From assembly GCF_029360725.1 (NCBI RefSeq), contig NZ_JARKMY010000010.1, forward strand, positions 381,310 to 445,309: a DNA stretch of 64,000 bases, given 5' to 3'. The notes under the pieces are model-generated. The model ran no database searches. It was not told where the DNA came from and saw nothing but the letters and a program-made list of their open reading frames with translations. A program made the translations under genes and the position numbers. The first letter of the stretch is position 1. The number at the start of each line of letters is the position of its first letter. This document shows, piece after piece, positions 26,891 through 36,935 of the stretch. The stretch is from Chryseolinea sp. H1M3-3 (GTDB taxonomy: Bacteria > Bacteroidota > Bacteroidia > Cytophagales > Cyclobacteriaceae).

Positions 26891-28585
26891 TTAATTATAT
26901 AATGGATTTTGCTCGATCGCGCCATTGGAGGCATTAATTTCCTCTACCGGAATAGGGAACCAATAGTGTCTGGCTGAAAATGTTTTTCCCGTCAACGCGA
27001 CTTTGGGAGCATAAGTAAAGGTACCATCCCCATTCTTTGTAACGGATACCCCACGTGCCGGTTGATTTTCAACGTCTTCGGCGATCATCCAACGCCTGAC
27101 ATCGAAATAGCGATGTTCCTCATAAGCTAATTCTACCCGGCGTTCATTACGAATGCGTTCACGCATTTCATCCGTCGTGAGTCCAGCCGGTAGGTCAGGC
27201 ATGCCCGCACGATTTCTTACCTGGTTTACTGCATCATGAACCGATTGATCGGGACCCGCTGCTTCATTTTGAGCTTCGGCATAGTTCAATAAGATCTCTG
27301 CATAACGAATGTAACGCCATGGGGAGACTCCCATATTATTCCAATCGTCAAGACTGATGTTTTCATTTAAAAATTTACGCAAATAATATCCTGTAGGAGA
27401 AGTATTCCATGGCTCATTACCGGCAGGACTGTCTTTTCCATCAGGAAGGAAAGTTTCTATCTGACGTCCACGGTAAGCAGCGCCATTGTAGAGTATAGAA
27501 GCATAAAATCTGGGATCTCTTCCGGTATATGGATCCTGAGGATCATAACCCGATGCTCCATTATCGATAGCCATACCGTTAGACATTTCGTAGTCATCCA
27601 CAAGGTTCTGCATAGGACAATTTCCACCCCAGCCACCAAAGCCATTAGGAGCGTTCATTCTTTCCATCGCCATAGCACGGCTGGTGACAGAGTATTCGCG
27701 GAAAAAGATATCCTCTACGCCAGGTGCGGATAAGAAAAATTTGCGGTAATTCTCTGCAGGGTCAGCATCGAGGTTTTTTACCAGATCAAACTTGTTAAGA
27801 TCCATAATATCCTTTGCAGCATCGGCAGCTACCTGCCATTTGGCCGCATCATTCGCTCCTCCCGTATACAACGGACTGGCTGCATACAACAACAACCTTG
27901 ACTTTAATCCCATCGCTGCCGTACTTGTTGCCCGCCCACGTTCCCAGTCACTTCCTGGATCCTGGGGTAGCACTGATATGGCAGCTTCCAATTCTGATTT
28001 TATATAATCCACCGTCTCAACGATGGATTTGCGTTCATACAAATCAGAAAAATCATCAGTAAGCGTGGTAACGCGGTCTCCAATCAGCGGCACACCACCA
28101 AAACCTTTTAGCAAATCAAAATATCGGTATGCCCTGATGAAGCGCAATTCAGCTGTTAGAAGACTTCTCCGTTCGTCCGATATGGGTGTCGCACCAATAT
28201 TTTGAAGTGCAAGATTTACTTCGCGTATGCCGCGATAGCTTCGTGCCCATGTGGTGCTGGTCCAGCCAAAAAGCACGGGGCTTAATTGCCCGCGTTGTAC
28301 AAGGTAAGTCTGATCATCATTGCTGTACACTGCTTCATCTGTTATGGAGGCATACATAGCCCAGTGATATCCTCGCCCAAAGCCAATATTCCGTTCACCA
28401 TCGCTAGCCTCTTTATCAGCCATTCGAATGCCGGTATACAAATTAATAATATAAGCTTCCGTTAAGCCAGCATCTGTCCACAGCGCTTGGTCGGTTACAG
28501 TCGTGGGCTTCACCTCCAGGAAATCTTTGTCACAGGAAACGAGGCAGCACGCCATTGCTATTAAGACATATAAAGAATATTTCAT
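26891..28585 (-). CDS. SusD/RagB-family nutrient-binding lipoprotein
   Basis: A 564-residue outer-membrane lipoprotein. The signal MKYSLYVLIAMACCLVSC has its lipobox ending at Cys18. Helical TPR-like segments follow, for example LRFIRAYRYFDLLKGFGGVPLIGD. The RagB-like C-terminal region includes RYAEILLNYAEAQNEA and VNQVRNRAGMPDLP, then RIRNERRVELAYEEHRYFDVRRW, all typical of SusD. It forms a lid on the SusC channel and binds the glycan at the cell surface. The gene follows susC after only five bases and is surely co-transcribed. A terminator-like hairpin follows. Confidence 0.95.
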   Translation of the reverse strand: MKYSLYVLIAMACCLVSCDKDFLEVKPTTVTDQALWTDAGLTEAYIINLYTGIRMADKEASDGERNIGFGRGYHWAMYASITDEAVYSNDDQTYLVQRGQLSPVLFGWTSTTWARSYRGIREVNLALQNIGATPISDERRSLLTAELRFIRAYRYFDLLKGFGGVPLIGDRVTTLTDDFSDLYERKSIVETVDYIKSELEAAISVLPQDPGSDWERGRATSTAAMGLKSRLLLYAASPLYTGGANDAAKWQVAADAAKDIMDLNKFDLVKNLDADPAENYRKFFLSAPGVEDIFFREYSVTSRAMAMERMNAPNGFGGWGGNCPMQNLVDDYEMSNGMAIDNGASGYDPQDPYTGRDPRFYASILYNGAAYRGRQIETFLPDGKDSPAGNEPWNTSPTGYYLRKFLNENISLDDWNNMGVSPWRYIRYAEILLNYAEAQNEAAGPDQSVHDAVNQVRNRAGMPDLPAGLTTDEMRERIRNERRVELAYEEHRYFDVRRWMIAEDVENQPARGVSVTKNGDGTFTYAPKVALTGKTFSARHYWFPIPVEEINASNGAIEQNPLYN

Positions 28586-28590
28586 AACCT

Positions 28591-31500
28591 CTAGAATTTT
28601 AAGTTGACACCGATATTAAAAATCTGTTGCTGCGGATAGAATTGGGCATTCTCAGTCCGGCCTTCAGGATCAAAATCCTTTACCTTGCTGAAAGTTGCCA
28701 GGTTAAAAGCGTTCACATAAATACGCGCCCCGCTAATTCTGATTTTTTCCGCAACACCAACCGGCAGGTTGTAGCCTAGTTCCACATTCTTGATTCTAAG
28801 AAAGGAAGTATTGTATAACCAAAAGTCATTTCTGTTTAACCCGCCATTAATACTTGAAGACGTACGGGTATCCACTCTTGGATAGGTACCTTCGGTATTG
28901 TTCGGACTCCACCGGTTCTCTGCCCAGGAGTTAAAGTAATTTCCAACCGAACCTGCTTCTTGCAACACATACTGAACCACACGTGCCTGGCCTTGTAATA
29001 ATATACTCAGGTCAAAATTCTTGTATGCAAAGCCCGCGGTGAAACCGTAAACGATCTGTGGAACATTGCTTAAGTTCTCACGAACCCGGTCGTTCGCGTT
29101 AATCTGTCCATCTTTATTTACATCGTCAAAGATGAGATCACCCAATTGATTTCCAGGAAGGCTTGGATAAGCTGCCAGATCTTCTGCTGTCTTAAACACT
29201 CCGATAGCACGGTACAACAACTGTGAACCCAACGGGCTCCCTATCCTCTTTTGGTATTCAGGTATGCCGGCGGCGTCATCGAGGAAGATAGCTTCACTTT
29301 TATTATAAGTAAAGTTTCCAGCAAGGTTGATATCCAAATTACCCACTGTCTGATTATATCCTAACTGTACTTCGACGCCACTATTTTTTACTTCACCAAT
29401 GTTTTCCGCTGGTATAATAGGAGGTTTTCCAAACTCGTTCACGATCCCGGAGACATAGGGAATTGAACCCGTTCTGGGTATCAGCAGATCGGTTCTTCGT
29501 TCATTGAAATAATCCAACTCCATCGTGAATCTTTTCAGGAAGCCAAACTCAAGACCGATGTCAAGTTTTTTAGCGGTCTCCCATGTAATATCAGGATTGG
29601 CCAATTGAAATACACCGAAGGTAGGAACAGGTGTTCCGTCAATCACATACGCTCCATTCCTTAACGTAAAGGAGTTGAGATATTGAAAAGCATTGATGCG
29701 ATCGTTACCTAGTAATCCATAGGATGCCCGAAGTTTTAAATTGTTGACGGCAGCGACATCAAACCATGACTCCTCCGATATCCGCCATCCAACGGAGGCG
29801 CTGGGGAAAAATCCATACTCTTTTCCAATAGGAAATATGGAAGATCCATCGTAGCGAAATTGAACTTCCACGAGGTACCTCTGACCATAATCATAAGACA
29901 GCCTACCAAAATAATTTCGTCTTGTAAAATGCTTACTGTTTCCACTGTTGGAACTCTCTTCAGGCGCAGAGCCTCCCAGATCAATTTCCGGAATCTGATC
30001 AGACAAGAAACCTCTTCGGAACGTTTCAAAGTAACGTCCTTTTATTTCATTCTGCTCATAGGCTATAAATGCTTTGAAAAAGCTTTGTCCGATTGTTTTT
30101 TCATAATTCAGACTAACATTGATGGATCTCAGTGTACTGGTAGTATCACGTTGTGTAAGTTCAGGTGTAACCGGGCCATATTTGCGCGCCTCGTATGTGG
30201 TTGGCGTTGTGCTGGTGTTCGGCACATAAGCGGTCCATGGTTTACGGAATAACTTTCTGCTTCCAAAACTTAAGTCTTGCGCAACGAAGCCCCTAGCGGA
30301 TAATCCTTCCAAAAATGGAAGCTTGTACTCAAAATTTATCAGGCTATTTAAAACGGTTAAAGGTTGTTCGTCAAAACCTGTCTTGTCAGTAGCAATGAGG
30401 ATGGGCGTGTTTCCGCCTTCAAGGCCTGGAGACGGCAAGTTGCCAGGATAATAAACCGGGAGGGTGGGATAGGTACGGTATGTTGCACGGAAAATATTTC
30501 CAGCTCCTTCTGTGGGTAATATTTTTTTCTCGTCGCGCCCCGCGAGATCAACCCCAATTTTAAAATTCTCCGATACTTTTATATCCAGATTGATTCTTAG
30601 ATTCCATTGTTCGAAATCAAGATTCGTGTTCTTATAAATCCCTTCCTGATGTCTTCTTCCGAGGGAAACAAAATAATTTACATTTTCACCGCCACCATTG
30701 AGTGACAAATTCTGCTGACTCTGTAATGAAACGGGTCTCATAACTGCATCAACCCAATTTGTATTGGGATAATCAACGGGATCAGATCCATCCGCAAACT
30801 TTTGAATATCTCCGGCAGAATAAATCTGATTAAGTCCTCCCGCAGGATTATTATAATATTGAATCTCATTCAGCATCTGCGCATAGGTAGATGAGTTCGC
30901 CATCTCCGGCAAGCGCGTCGGCCTCACAAAACCCTGATTGTTGGTAAAGGTAAATACTGGCTTACCTTTGGTGCCCCGCTTCGTGGTTATCAGGATTACA
31001 CCATTTGCTGCTTGTGCTCCATAAATAGCAGCCGACGCATCCTTTAATACGGAGACACTTTCAATATCATTGGGATCCAAACGTTCCAACCCGCCAATGC
31101 GATTAGCCACACCATCAATGACAACCAGCGGAGAATTATTTCCCACGGTACTTTGACCTCGAATCAACAATCTCGAATTGTCAAAACCCGGCTCTCCCGA
31201 AGCAGTGCTAGCCACCACACCGGAAACTCTTCCGGCAAAAGAATTAGAAAGATTTGGTTGTGGGCTTTTAACAAGTTCTTTGCCTTTTACTGAAGTGATG
31301 GCACTTGTCAGGGATTCTCTTTTCGTTTCTCCATATCCTACCACGACAATCTCCGAGAGTGTTTCAATGTCTGCAGCAAGTTTGATTTCAAAAAGAGATT
31401 GAGAACCCACCGTTACTTCCTGGGATTTATAACCGATAAAAGAAAAAACGAGAACGGCATTCTGATCAGGAACATTCAAGGCAAATGCCCCTTCAGCATC

Positions 31501-31695
31501 TGTTGTGGTTCCAACAGAAGTGCCTTTTACAATGACGTTAACGCCGGGTAGTGGTGTGCCACTTTCTTCCTCGAGTACCTTACCCTCAACTTTACTTCCC
31601 GTTTGTGCAAAGAGGAAGCTACAACAGAACTGCAAAACAATTACTATGAGCATAGTCGTGTTTCGCCTAATTTTCCTTGGTAGATGATTTATCAT
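28591..31695 (-). CDS. SusC/RagA-family TonB-linked outer-membrane transporter
   Basis: A 1034-residue protein. An N-terminal signal peptide (cleavage near FLFAQ) leads into a carboxypeptidase-regulatory-like domain (VEGKVLEEESGTPLPGVNVIVKG, about 36-120). The TonB box and plug domain follow (VVVGYGETKRESLTSAI, then DPNDIESVSVLKDASAAIYGAQAANGVILITTKRG). The rest is the 22-strand barrel and ends in aromatic FNIGVNLKF. It imports oligosaccharides across the outer membrane with energy from TonB/ExbBD, in complex with the SusD partner encoded next. The hybrid two-component system upstream probably controls it. Confidence 0.95.
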   Translation of the reverse strand: MINHLPRKIRRNTTMLIVIVLQFCCSFLFAQTGSKVEGKVLEEESGTPLPGVNVIVKGTSVGTTTDAEGAFALNVPDQNAVLVFSFIGYKSQEVTVGSQSLFEIKLAADIETLSEIVVVGYGETKRESLTSAITSVKGKELVKSPQPNLSNSFAGRVSGVVASTASGEPGFDNSRLLIRGQSTVGNNSPLVVIDGVANRIGGLERLDPNDIESVSVLKDASAAIYGAQAANGVILITTKRGTKGKPVFTFTNNQGFVRPTRLPEMANSSTYAQMLNEIQYYNNPAGGLNQIYSAGDIQKFADGSDPVDYPNTNWVDAVMRPVSLQSQQNLSLNGGGENVNYFVSLGRRHQEGIYKNTNLDFEQWNLRINLDIKVSENFKIGVDLAGRDEKKILPTEGAGNIFRATYRTYPTLPVYYPGNLPSPGLEGGNTPILIATDKTGFDEQPLTVLNSLINFEYKLPFLEGLSARGFVAQDLSFGSRKLFRKPWTAYVPNTSTTPTTYEARKYGPVTPELTQRDTTSTLRSINVSLNYEKTIGQSFFKAFIAYEQNEIKGRYFETFRRGFLSDQIPEIDLGGSAPEESSNSGNSKHFTRRNYFGRLSYDYGQRYLVEVQFRYDGSSIFPIGKEYGFFPSASVGWRISEESWFDVAAVNNLKLRASYGLLGNDRINAFQYLNSFTLRNGAYVIDGTPVPTFGVFQLANPDITWETAKKLDIGLEFGFLKRFTMELDYFNERRTDLLIPRTGSIPYVSGIVNEFGKPPIIPAENIGEVKNSGVEVQLGYNQTVGNLDINLAGNFTYNKSEAIFLDDAAGIPEYQKRIGSPLGSQLLYRAIGVFKTAEDLAAYPSLPGNQLGDLIFDDVNKDGQINANDRVRENLSNVPQIVYGFTAGFAYKNFDLSILLQGQARVVQYVLQEAGSVGNYFNSWAENRWSPNNTEGTYPRVDTRTSSSINGGLNRNDFWLYNTSFLRIKNVELGYNLPVGVAEKIRISGARIYVNAFNLATFSKVKDFDPEGRTENAQFYPQQQIFNIGVNLKF

Positions 31696-31854
31696 ATTTA
31701 TTAAGCTTTAGTGTAGACGGTCGAAATGGCGTGATGCATCTGCCCTGGCGTAAAAAAATGCGCATCAAACGTTGGCAAAGGTTATTTATAACGATTGCTG
31801 TGAAGGGGGTCTAACTAATAAAAAAGGGGGGTGGAATGAGCTTTTCTAAGAAAA

Positions 31855-34800
31855 TCAGCTATTCAGGTCATGCTTCACGGGAGGTTCCGTCCTCTGCGAC
31901 GCTTCCGTTTGCTTAATAAAATCTGAAGGGGAATATCCAAACTCCTTCGTAAAACACTGTCGAAAATACTTGAGGTCCGAGAATCCAACCATGTAAACGA
32001 CTTCGAAAACTTTGTACTTTTTGGTTTTGAGTAATGTAGCGGCCTCCTTCATCCGTAAGGATCTTATGTACTCGCCTGGTGAAAGACCTGTCAGCATCTT
32101 TACTTTTTTATAAACCAGCGATCGGCTCATGTTTAAAACGTCGCAGAGTTCGTTGATATTAAAATCAGGCTTATCGATGTTTGCCCTTAACATTTCATAA
32201 ATAGATTGGAGAAATTTTTCATCCAGAGAGTTTATGTTCGAGTTTCCCTCCGTAGGGGAATCAGGTGTAAAAAGGTTCCGGTAAAACCGCATCAGATTTT
32301 CCCGCGATTGTAAAAGATTGTTGACTGTCAGTCCAAGTATATCAGGACTGAAGGGTTTTGTAATGTAGGCATCCGCGCCTGTTCCAATACCTTCCTTATG
32401 ATGGGTTAAACTTGTTTTGGCAGTCAGCAAAATAACCGGAATGTGACTCGTCCGGATATTATTCTTTATTGATTTACAAAAGTCTATGCCATCCATTTCA
32501 GGCATCATGATATCGCTGATGATTAGATCGGGATGGTTTTGAGTAGCGACTTCCAGTCCTTCTTTGCCATTTGTCGATTCGAATATCCTATAATGCTTCT
32601 CAAAATATTCTTTCAGGAAAGACCGGATTTCATCATCATCCTCAATGATCAATAAACTTTTAAAACCCTTTTTGTTAGCGGAATATTCCTCCGCTTCCTG
32701 AAGCAGCATATTTTCTTTGATCGTCGTCGACTTAATATCCGACAGCCCATTATCTGTGGCTGTCTCCACGATCATTTCATCCGCTTTCAAATGGTCTTTG
32801 CCCAGCGGGATTTTAATACTGAAAACGGACCCGTTTCCTTCCGCACTATCGACAAATATTTCGCCTTTATGCAAGTGAACAAGTTTCTTTGCCAGCGACA
32901 ATCCTATGCCAGAGTTCATCGTCCCGGAACTATCGCCCTTGTAAAACCAATCAAAAATATTTCCAAGGTGTTTTTTTGGAATACCGATGCCATTGTCCCT
33001 GATCTTAATAATAGCCCTACCGTTAGGATATCGGTCTGTTATTTGCCTGCCCACATGAATACTAATTTCATTTCCTTTTCCAATGTATTTAAAGGAATTA
33101 GAGAGAATGTTGTTGAGCACCATTTCCAGTTTTTCCTTATCGAACCAAAGGGTGATTACTGGCTGTTCGGCATGAAAATAAAACTTGATATTCTTGTGAT
33201 TAGCCAGTTCTTTAAAAGTAATGTACACTTCTTCAACAAACGCAACGATGTTATCTTCCTTTACCTTGAGCAAAATATTACCGCTTTCAATTTTTCGATA
33301 ATCAAGAAGCTTGTTGATAAGATTTAAAAGCTTATGTGCATTTCGGTACACCAGCTTGAGTTTTCTTCCTTCTGACGTAAGGCCTCCATCCTTTGCCAGC
33401 ATTTCTTCAAGTGGGCCAATCATCAACGTGAGCGGGGTTTTAAACTCATGCGAGATCTCCGTAAAAAAAGTCAGTTTTTGCTGCACCAATTGTCGTTCAT
33501 GCTTGCGCTGGCTTTTTTCAATTTTTAATCTTCTTCTGAGATTCAATTGCTTTTTTCGAAATGAAAATATAATAAAAGCAATTCCCCCAAATGTTAATAT
33601 GTAAAGCGTATAGGCAATGGGAGTCTTCCAAAAAGGGGGTGTTATTTTTACGGAGACGCTGGCATACTCCGTGTTCCATACATTTTCAACGTTAGATGCT
33701 TTGACTTTAAACACATATTCACCGGGTTGTAAATATCGATAAGTAGCTGTTCGCTGATTACCCACAAAATTCCAATCTTCATCAAAACCCTCTAGTTTAT
33801 AAGCGTAAATATTTTTCTCAGGATAACTATAGTTCACTCCTACAAATTCAAAAGTCAAGACGTTCTGGTCATCGCTTAAGTTAATGTGATCTGTGCGACT
33901 AATCACTTGCGTCAATACCGGCGGTCCATCGGTGCTATCATTTACCTTGATCGGCTTGTTGAACAAGGAAAGTCCTGTAAGCATAATCTCTGGTTTTTTC
34001 AGATTCTCGATAATCTGATCAGGGTAAAAAATATTGAGACCTAACGTCCCACCCATACACATATATCCACCCAGTTCATTATACAAAGCTGAGCCTGGAT
34101 TAAACTGCCCTTCCTGCAAACCATCAAAAACATCAAAGTTCAAAAACTTATTTTTCCCCACATCATACTTGGAGATGCCGGTATTGGTACTAGCCCAAAC
34201 GTTTTGGTTGTTGTCAATAAGAATAGCGTTGATCGTATTATTGGCCAAGCCGTCTTTATCGGTGTACCGTTTGAATTGATCTTTTGCGGGATCAAAAGAA
34301 CAAAGTCCACCACCTCTTGTTCCTATCCAAATACTTCCCTTCCGGTCTGCTTTAATGGCGAATACAACATCGCTCTTTAATTGTTCGGCAGCCGTTGGTC
34401 CATTAAAATGTCTCTTGAATTTTTTAGTGGACGGCGAATAAGAATAAACACCATCACCATAACAGCCGATCCAAATATTTCCCTGATTATCTTCAGTAAT
34501 GGAACGCACATCCCCATTCAGCAATGCATCATTAAAATGCTCCGGATTCGAATAGACTTTTTCTTCCTCATCCAACAAACATAGACCGCCTCTGTTAGTG
34601 CCGATCCAGATGTTATGTTTTGAGTCTTCAAAAATTACCCTGACATCATTCCCGCCTGCCTTCGTTTTACTGTTTTTATAGTGGTAGTTAATAAAGGAGT
34701 CCTTAGCGCGATCATACAAAAATAGTCCTTGTGAATAAGAACCAAACCAAAGTCTTCCTTCTTCATCACGAAGGGCAGATATAATAGCATTGTCTGTTAA

Positions 34801-36048
34801 GCTTGCACTGGTTTCCGAAGTATAATGACGGATGGTATTGCCGTACAGGTCTGACTTGTAAATTCCATTGCCATCGGTTCCCAGCCACAAATTACCCTCA
34901 TGATCATAACACATGCCGTAATAAGGGACATAACTTACCGCCGTGTTTTTATAAATTGGTTTTTGTACCCTTACAAAATTTTCTTTTACACTGCTGATAA
35001 AATAGATACCTTCTCCAAATGTGCCGATCCAAATATTTTTGTCCTTGTCTTCATAAATGAACTGAATGGTACGCTTTGAGATGTCATAGTCATTGAGGTG
35101 TTTAACACTGACAAAAATAAAATCATCCAGCGGCCTTGTGTTGAACTGCCTTAGATCCAACTGATACAATCCTTCGCCCTGTGAGCCGATCCAAAGATTA
35201 TCATTTGAATCTGTAAAAAGTGAAAAAACATTCACTGTTGATATGGGGGATTTTCTGTCTTTGAAGGTGAAGAACTTATTCTCCTGCCTTTTATAAACGA
35301 CAAGTCCCTGGCTGGTGCCGATCCATACATTTCCAAATTTATCTTCTGCAAAACAACGGACGTTTACCAACGGAAAGTTTAAACCGCCAGATAGGTCATT
35401 CATTTTCTTAACCACAGCACCCTGACTAACCTGAAAAACATTTACGCCTCCCTCCTGCGTTCCTACCCACAACAAACCAAATCTGTCCTCAAGCATGGCG
35501 ACCGTTTTTTCGCTGGTTAAACCAGGCAACGTTTCAGGCGTGTAGGGTATGAATGTTTTCTTTTCTTTATTGAAAGAAGCAAAGCCACTCCCATACCACG
35601 AAATCCATAAATTACCGGCGCTGCCTTCCGTAATGAAACTGACATCGTTGAAAGCATAATTCTCTTTATCCTTAAAATCGTGACGATATATTGAGAAAGT
35701 CTCTTGATAAGGATTGAATTTCAACAAACCCTTCCTTGACGATACCCAGAGCGTACCTTTCGAATCCTTAAAAATACTTTGAATGAAATTATCGGCAATG
35801 CTGGTTTTATCATCAGGATCGTACTGAAATACCTTAAATGAATAGCCATCGAAGCGGTTTAAGCCATCTTCAGTAGCAAACCACATCATCGATTGGTTGT
35901 CTTGGGTGATACTGTTGATTACGCCTTGCGAAAGGCCCTCTTTAATACTCCAATGCTTGGTAAGATTGCGAGGCTGGAATTGCGCGATCAGCCCGTGACT
36001 TAATAATAACAGGAACCCAACAATTACACTATACTTTAGTCTCGTCAT
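31855..36048 (-). CDS. Hybrid two-component system sensor/regulator (HTCS)
   Basis: A protein of about 1397 residues from the start at 36048 (MTRLKYSVIV), which gives a clear signal peptide ending near GLIAQ; the frame begins 21 bases earlier. The periplasmic part is made of repeated two-component propeller motifs (NIWIGTxGEG-like blocks, about 20-690), followed by a Y_Y_Y domain (YAYKLEGFDEDWNFVGNQR). One transmembrane segment lies near residue 820. The kinase has ISHEFKTPLTLM (His near 870) and DNGIGIPKKHLGNIFDWF. A receiver domain (LIISDIMMPEMDG, near 1190) and an AraC-type DNA-binding domain complete it. Such regulators sense an oligosaccharide and switch on the adjacent susCD genes. Confidence 0.95.
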   Translation of the reverse strand: MTRLKYSVIVGFLLLLSHGLIAQFQPRNLTKHWSIKEGLSQGVINSITQDNQSMMWFATEDGLNRFDGYSFKVFQYDPDDKTSIADNFIQSIFKDSKGTLWVSSRKGLLKFNPYQETFSIYRHDFKDKENYAFNDVSFITEGSAGNLWISWYGSGFASFNKEKKTFIPYTPETLPGLTSEKTVAMLEDRFGLLWVGTQEGGVNVFQVSQGAVVKKMNDLSGGLNFPLVNVRCFAEDKFGNVWIGTSQGLVVYKRQENKFFTFKDRKSPISTVNVFSLFTDSNDNLWIGSQGEGLYQLDLRQFNTRPLDDFIFVSVKHLNDYDISKRTIQFIYEDKDKNIWIGTFGEGIYFISSVKENFVRVQKPIYKNTAVSYVPYYGMCYDHEGNLWLGTDGNGIYKSDLYGNTIRHYTSETSASLTDNAIISALRDEEGRLWFGSYSQGLFLYDRAKDSFINYHYKNSKTKAGGNDVRVIFEDSKHNIWIGTNRGGLCLLDEEEKVYSNPEHFNDALLNGDVRSITEDNQGNIWIGCYGDGVYSYSPSTKKFKRHFNGPTAAEQLKSDVVFAIKADRKGSIWIGTRGGGLCSFDPAKDQFKRYTDKDGLANNTINAILIDNNQNVWASTNTGISKYDVGKNKFLNFDVFDGLQEGQFNPGSALYNELGGYMCMGGTLGLNIFYPDQIIENLKKPEIMLTGLSLFNKPIKVNDSTDGPPVLTQVISRTDHINLSDDQNVLTFEFVGVNYSYPEKNIYAYKLEGFDEDWNFVGNQRTATYRYLQPGEYVFKVKASNVENVWNTEYASVSVKITPPFWKTPIAYTLYILTFGGIAFIIFSFRKKQLNLRRRLKIEKSQRKHERQLVQQKLTFFTEISHEFKTPLTLMIGPLEEMLAKDGGLTSEGRKLKLVYRNAHKLLNLINKLLDYRKIESGNILLKVKEDNIVAFVEEVYITFKELANHKNIKFYFHAEQPVITLWFDKEKLEMVLNNILSNSFKYIGKGNEISIHVGRQITDRYPNGRAIIKIRDNGIGIPKKHLGNIFDWFYKGDSSGTMNSGIGLSLAKKLVHLHKGEIFVDSAEGNGSVFSIKIPLGKDHLKADEMIVETATDNGLSDIKSTTIKENMLLQEAEEYSANKKGFKSLLIIEDDDEIRSFLKEYFEKHYRIFESTNGKEGLEVATQNHPDLIISDIMMPEMDGIDFCKSIKNNIRTSHIPVILLTAKTSLTHHKEGIGTGADAYITKPFSPDILGLTVNNLLQSRENLMRFYRNLFTPDSPTEGNSNINSLDEKFLQSIYEMLRANIDKPDFNINELCDVLNMSRSLVYKKVKMLTGLSPGEYIRSLRMKEAATLLKTKKYKVFEVVYMVGFSDLKYFRQCFTKEFGYSPSDFIKQTEASQRTEPPVKHDLNS

Positions 36049-36246
36049 AGCTGATTGTCTTATAGCCATAGTTATCAGTTCCGTAAACTTAAGTTATAGC
36101 CGGGATTATGTTCAATAAACTTGGCCTTTCCTAGGGGGACATTTGAATATGGTTAGCGGGGCAAATGTATTCTTGCGATTTCAGGCAGAAAAAGCAATTG
36201 ATTTGGTCAAAAGTTAATGGCGCAAATGTTTGGATTCTTCTTTCTA

Positions 36247-36515
36247 AAGCGAATCATCTTGCATCCCTAACGGGATTCGCTTCCAAACGTGCGTGTTTTT
36301 TGTACCGATATTTCATCCCCTAAAGGACCCTAAAGGGATTTACGCAGCACATGAAAGAAATTAAAGCACAGCATGATTTATTTCAGTTGCCATTTATCTC
36401 ATCCCGCTGATCAAGTCGTTGTCGCATCTAATTGGTTAGATGCACACGCCCGGTGCCGTTAGGCATCGCATATTAGTATCACTCAGTCGAGATTTAGCGG
36501 AGTGCCGTAGGCATC
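36247..36515. repeat. Cluster of short palindromes (REP-like), between HTCS and small gene
   Basis: Four types of palindrome lie here. AAGCGAATC at 36247-36255 pairs with GATTCGCTT at 36274-36282, and nested inside is ATCCC TAAC GGGAT. ATCCC near 36314 pairs with GGGAT near 36338, around two CCCTAAAGG units. GCATCTAA at 36424-36431 pairs with TTAGATGC at 36436-36443. TGCC..GGCA occurs twice (36454-36465 and 36503-36513), each followed by ATC and a CATAT-like stretch. The 530-base gap from 36070 to 36600 holds no gene. The layout resembles interspersed palindromic repeats of Bacteroidota, but I cannot test its copy number. Confidence 0.6.
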
Positions 36516-36600
36516 ATATATAACAGCAGAGAAAGCCATTAAGGAAGAATTGTCTCTGTTCGTTTTGCTCATGTCCATCAACGCCTCGGGTAAATCCCAC

Positions 36601-36819
36601 CTATTTAAAGATATTACTCTCCGCCACCATTTTTTTATACTCCGGCAGAATCTTTTCATAAAGGCTTTCGTCTACTTTCTTCAATGAATTCATAAGCCCA
36701 CCGATACCAGACTCTCTCAGGCTCACACGTTGTTTTCTGATATCTTCCATTTTCTTCCGGATCGTTCCTTCCAATTTGAGCAGTTCTCTTTCGGTCATAG
36801 ACTTAAAATTATGGTGCAA
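36601..36819 (-). CDS. Small charged helical protein, 72 residues
   Basis: Predicted to be almost fully helical, with heptad-like leucines (ERELLKLEGTIRKKMEDIRK, then LMNSLKKVDESLYEKILPEYKKM). It may form a coiled coil. Translation could begin at the second Met (MTEREL, 36798). It has no recognisable family and no signal peptide. It lies 116 bases past the end of the eboF gene on the same strand, so read-through from the ebo operon is possible, but no function can be given. Confidence 0.55.
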   Translation of the reverse strand: MHHNFKSMTERELLKLEGTIRKKMEDIRKQRVSLRESGIGGLMNSLKKVDESLYEKILPEYKKMVAESNIFK

Positions 36820-36935
36820 ATTAACCTAGTTATCGTTCTTCTAATAATATTTAAATTTTCCGGCCCGATTGACGCTTTACCATTAATTCGATTGGCTTTA
36901 TCGGTACACCACTTGGCAAGAGTCCCTTCAATACG

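Noticed and set aside
29860-30252. 130-codon frame antisense to susC
   Set aside because: Shadow of a well-supported gene, with low-quality translation.
32791-33327. 178-codon frame antisense to the HTCS gene
   Set aside because: It lies fully inside the kinase-coding region, which has a clear function in the other direction.
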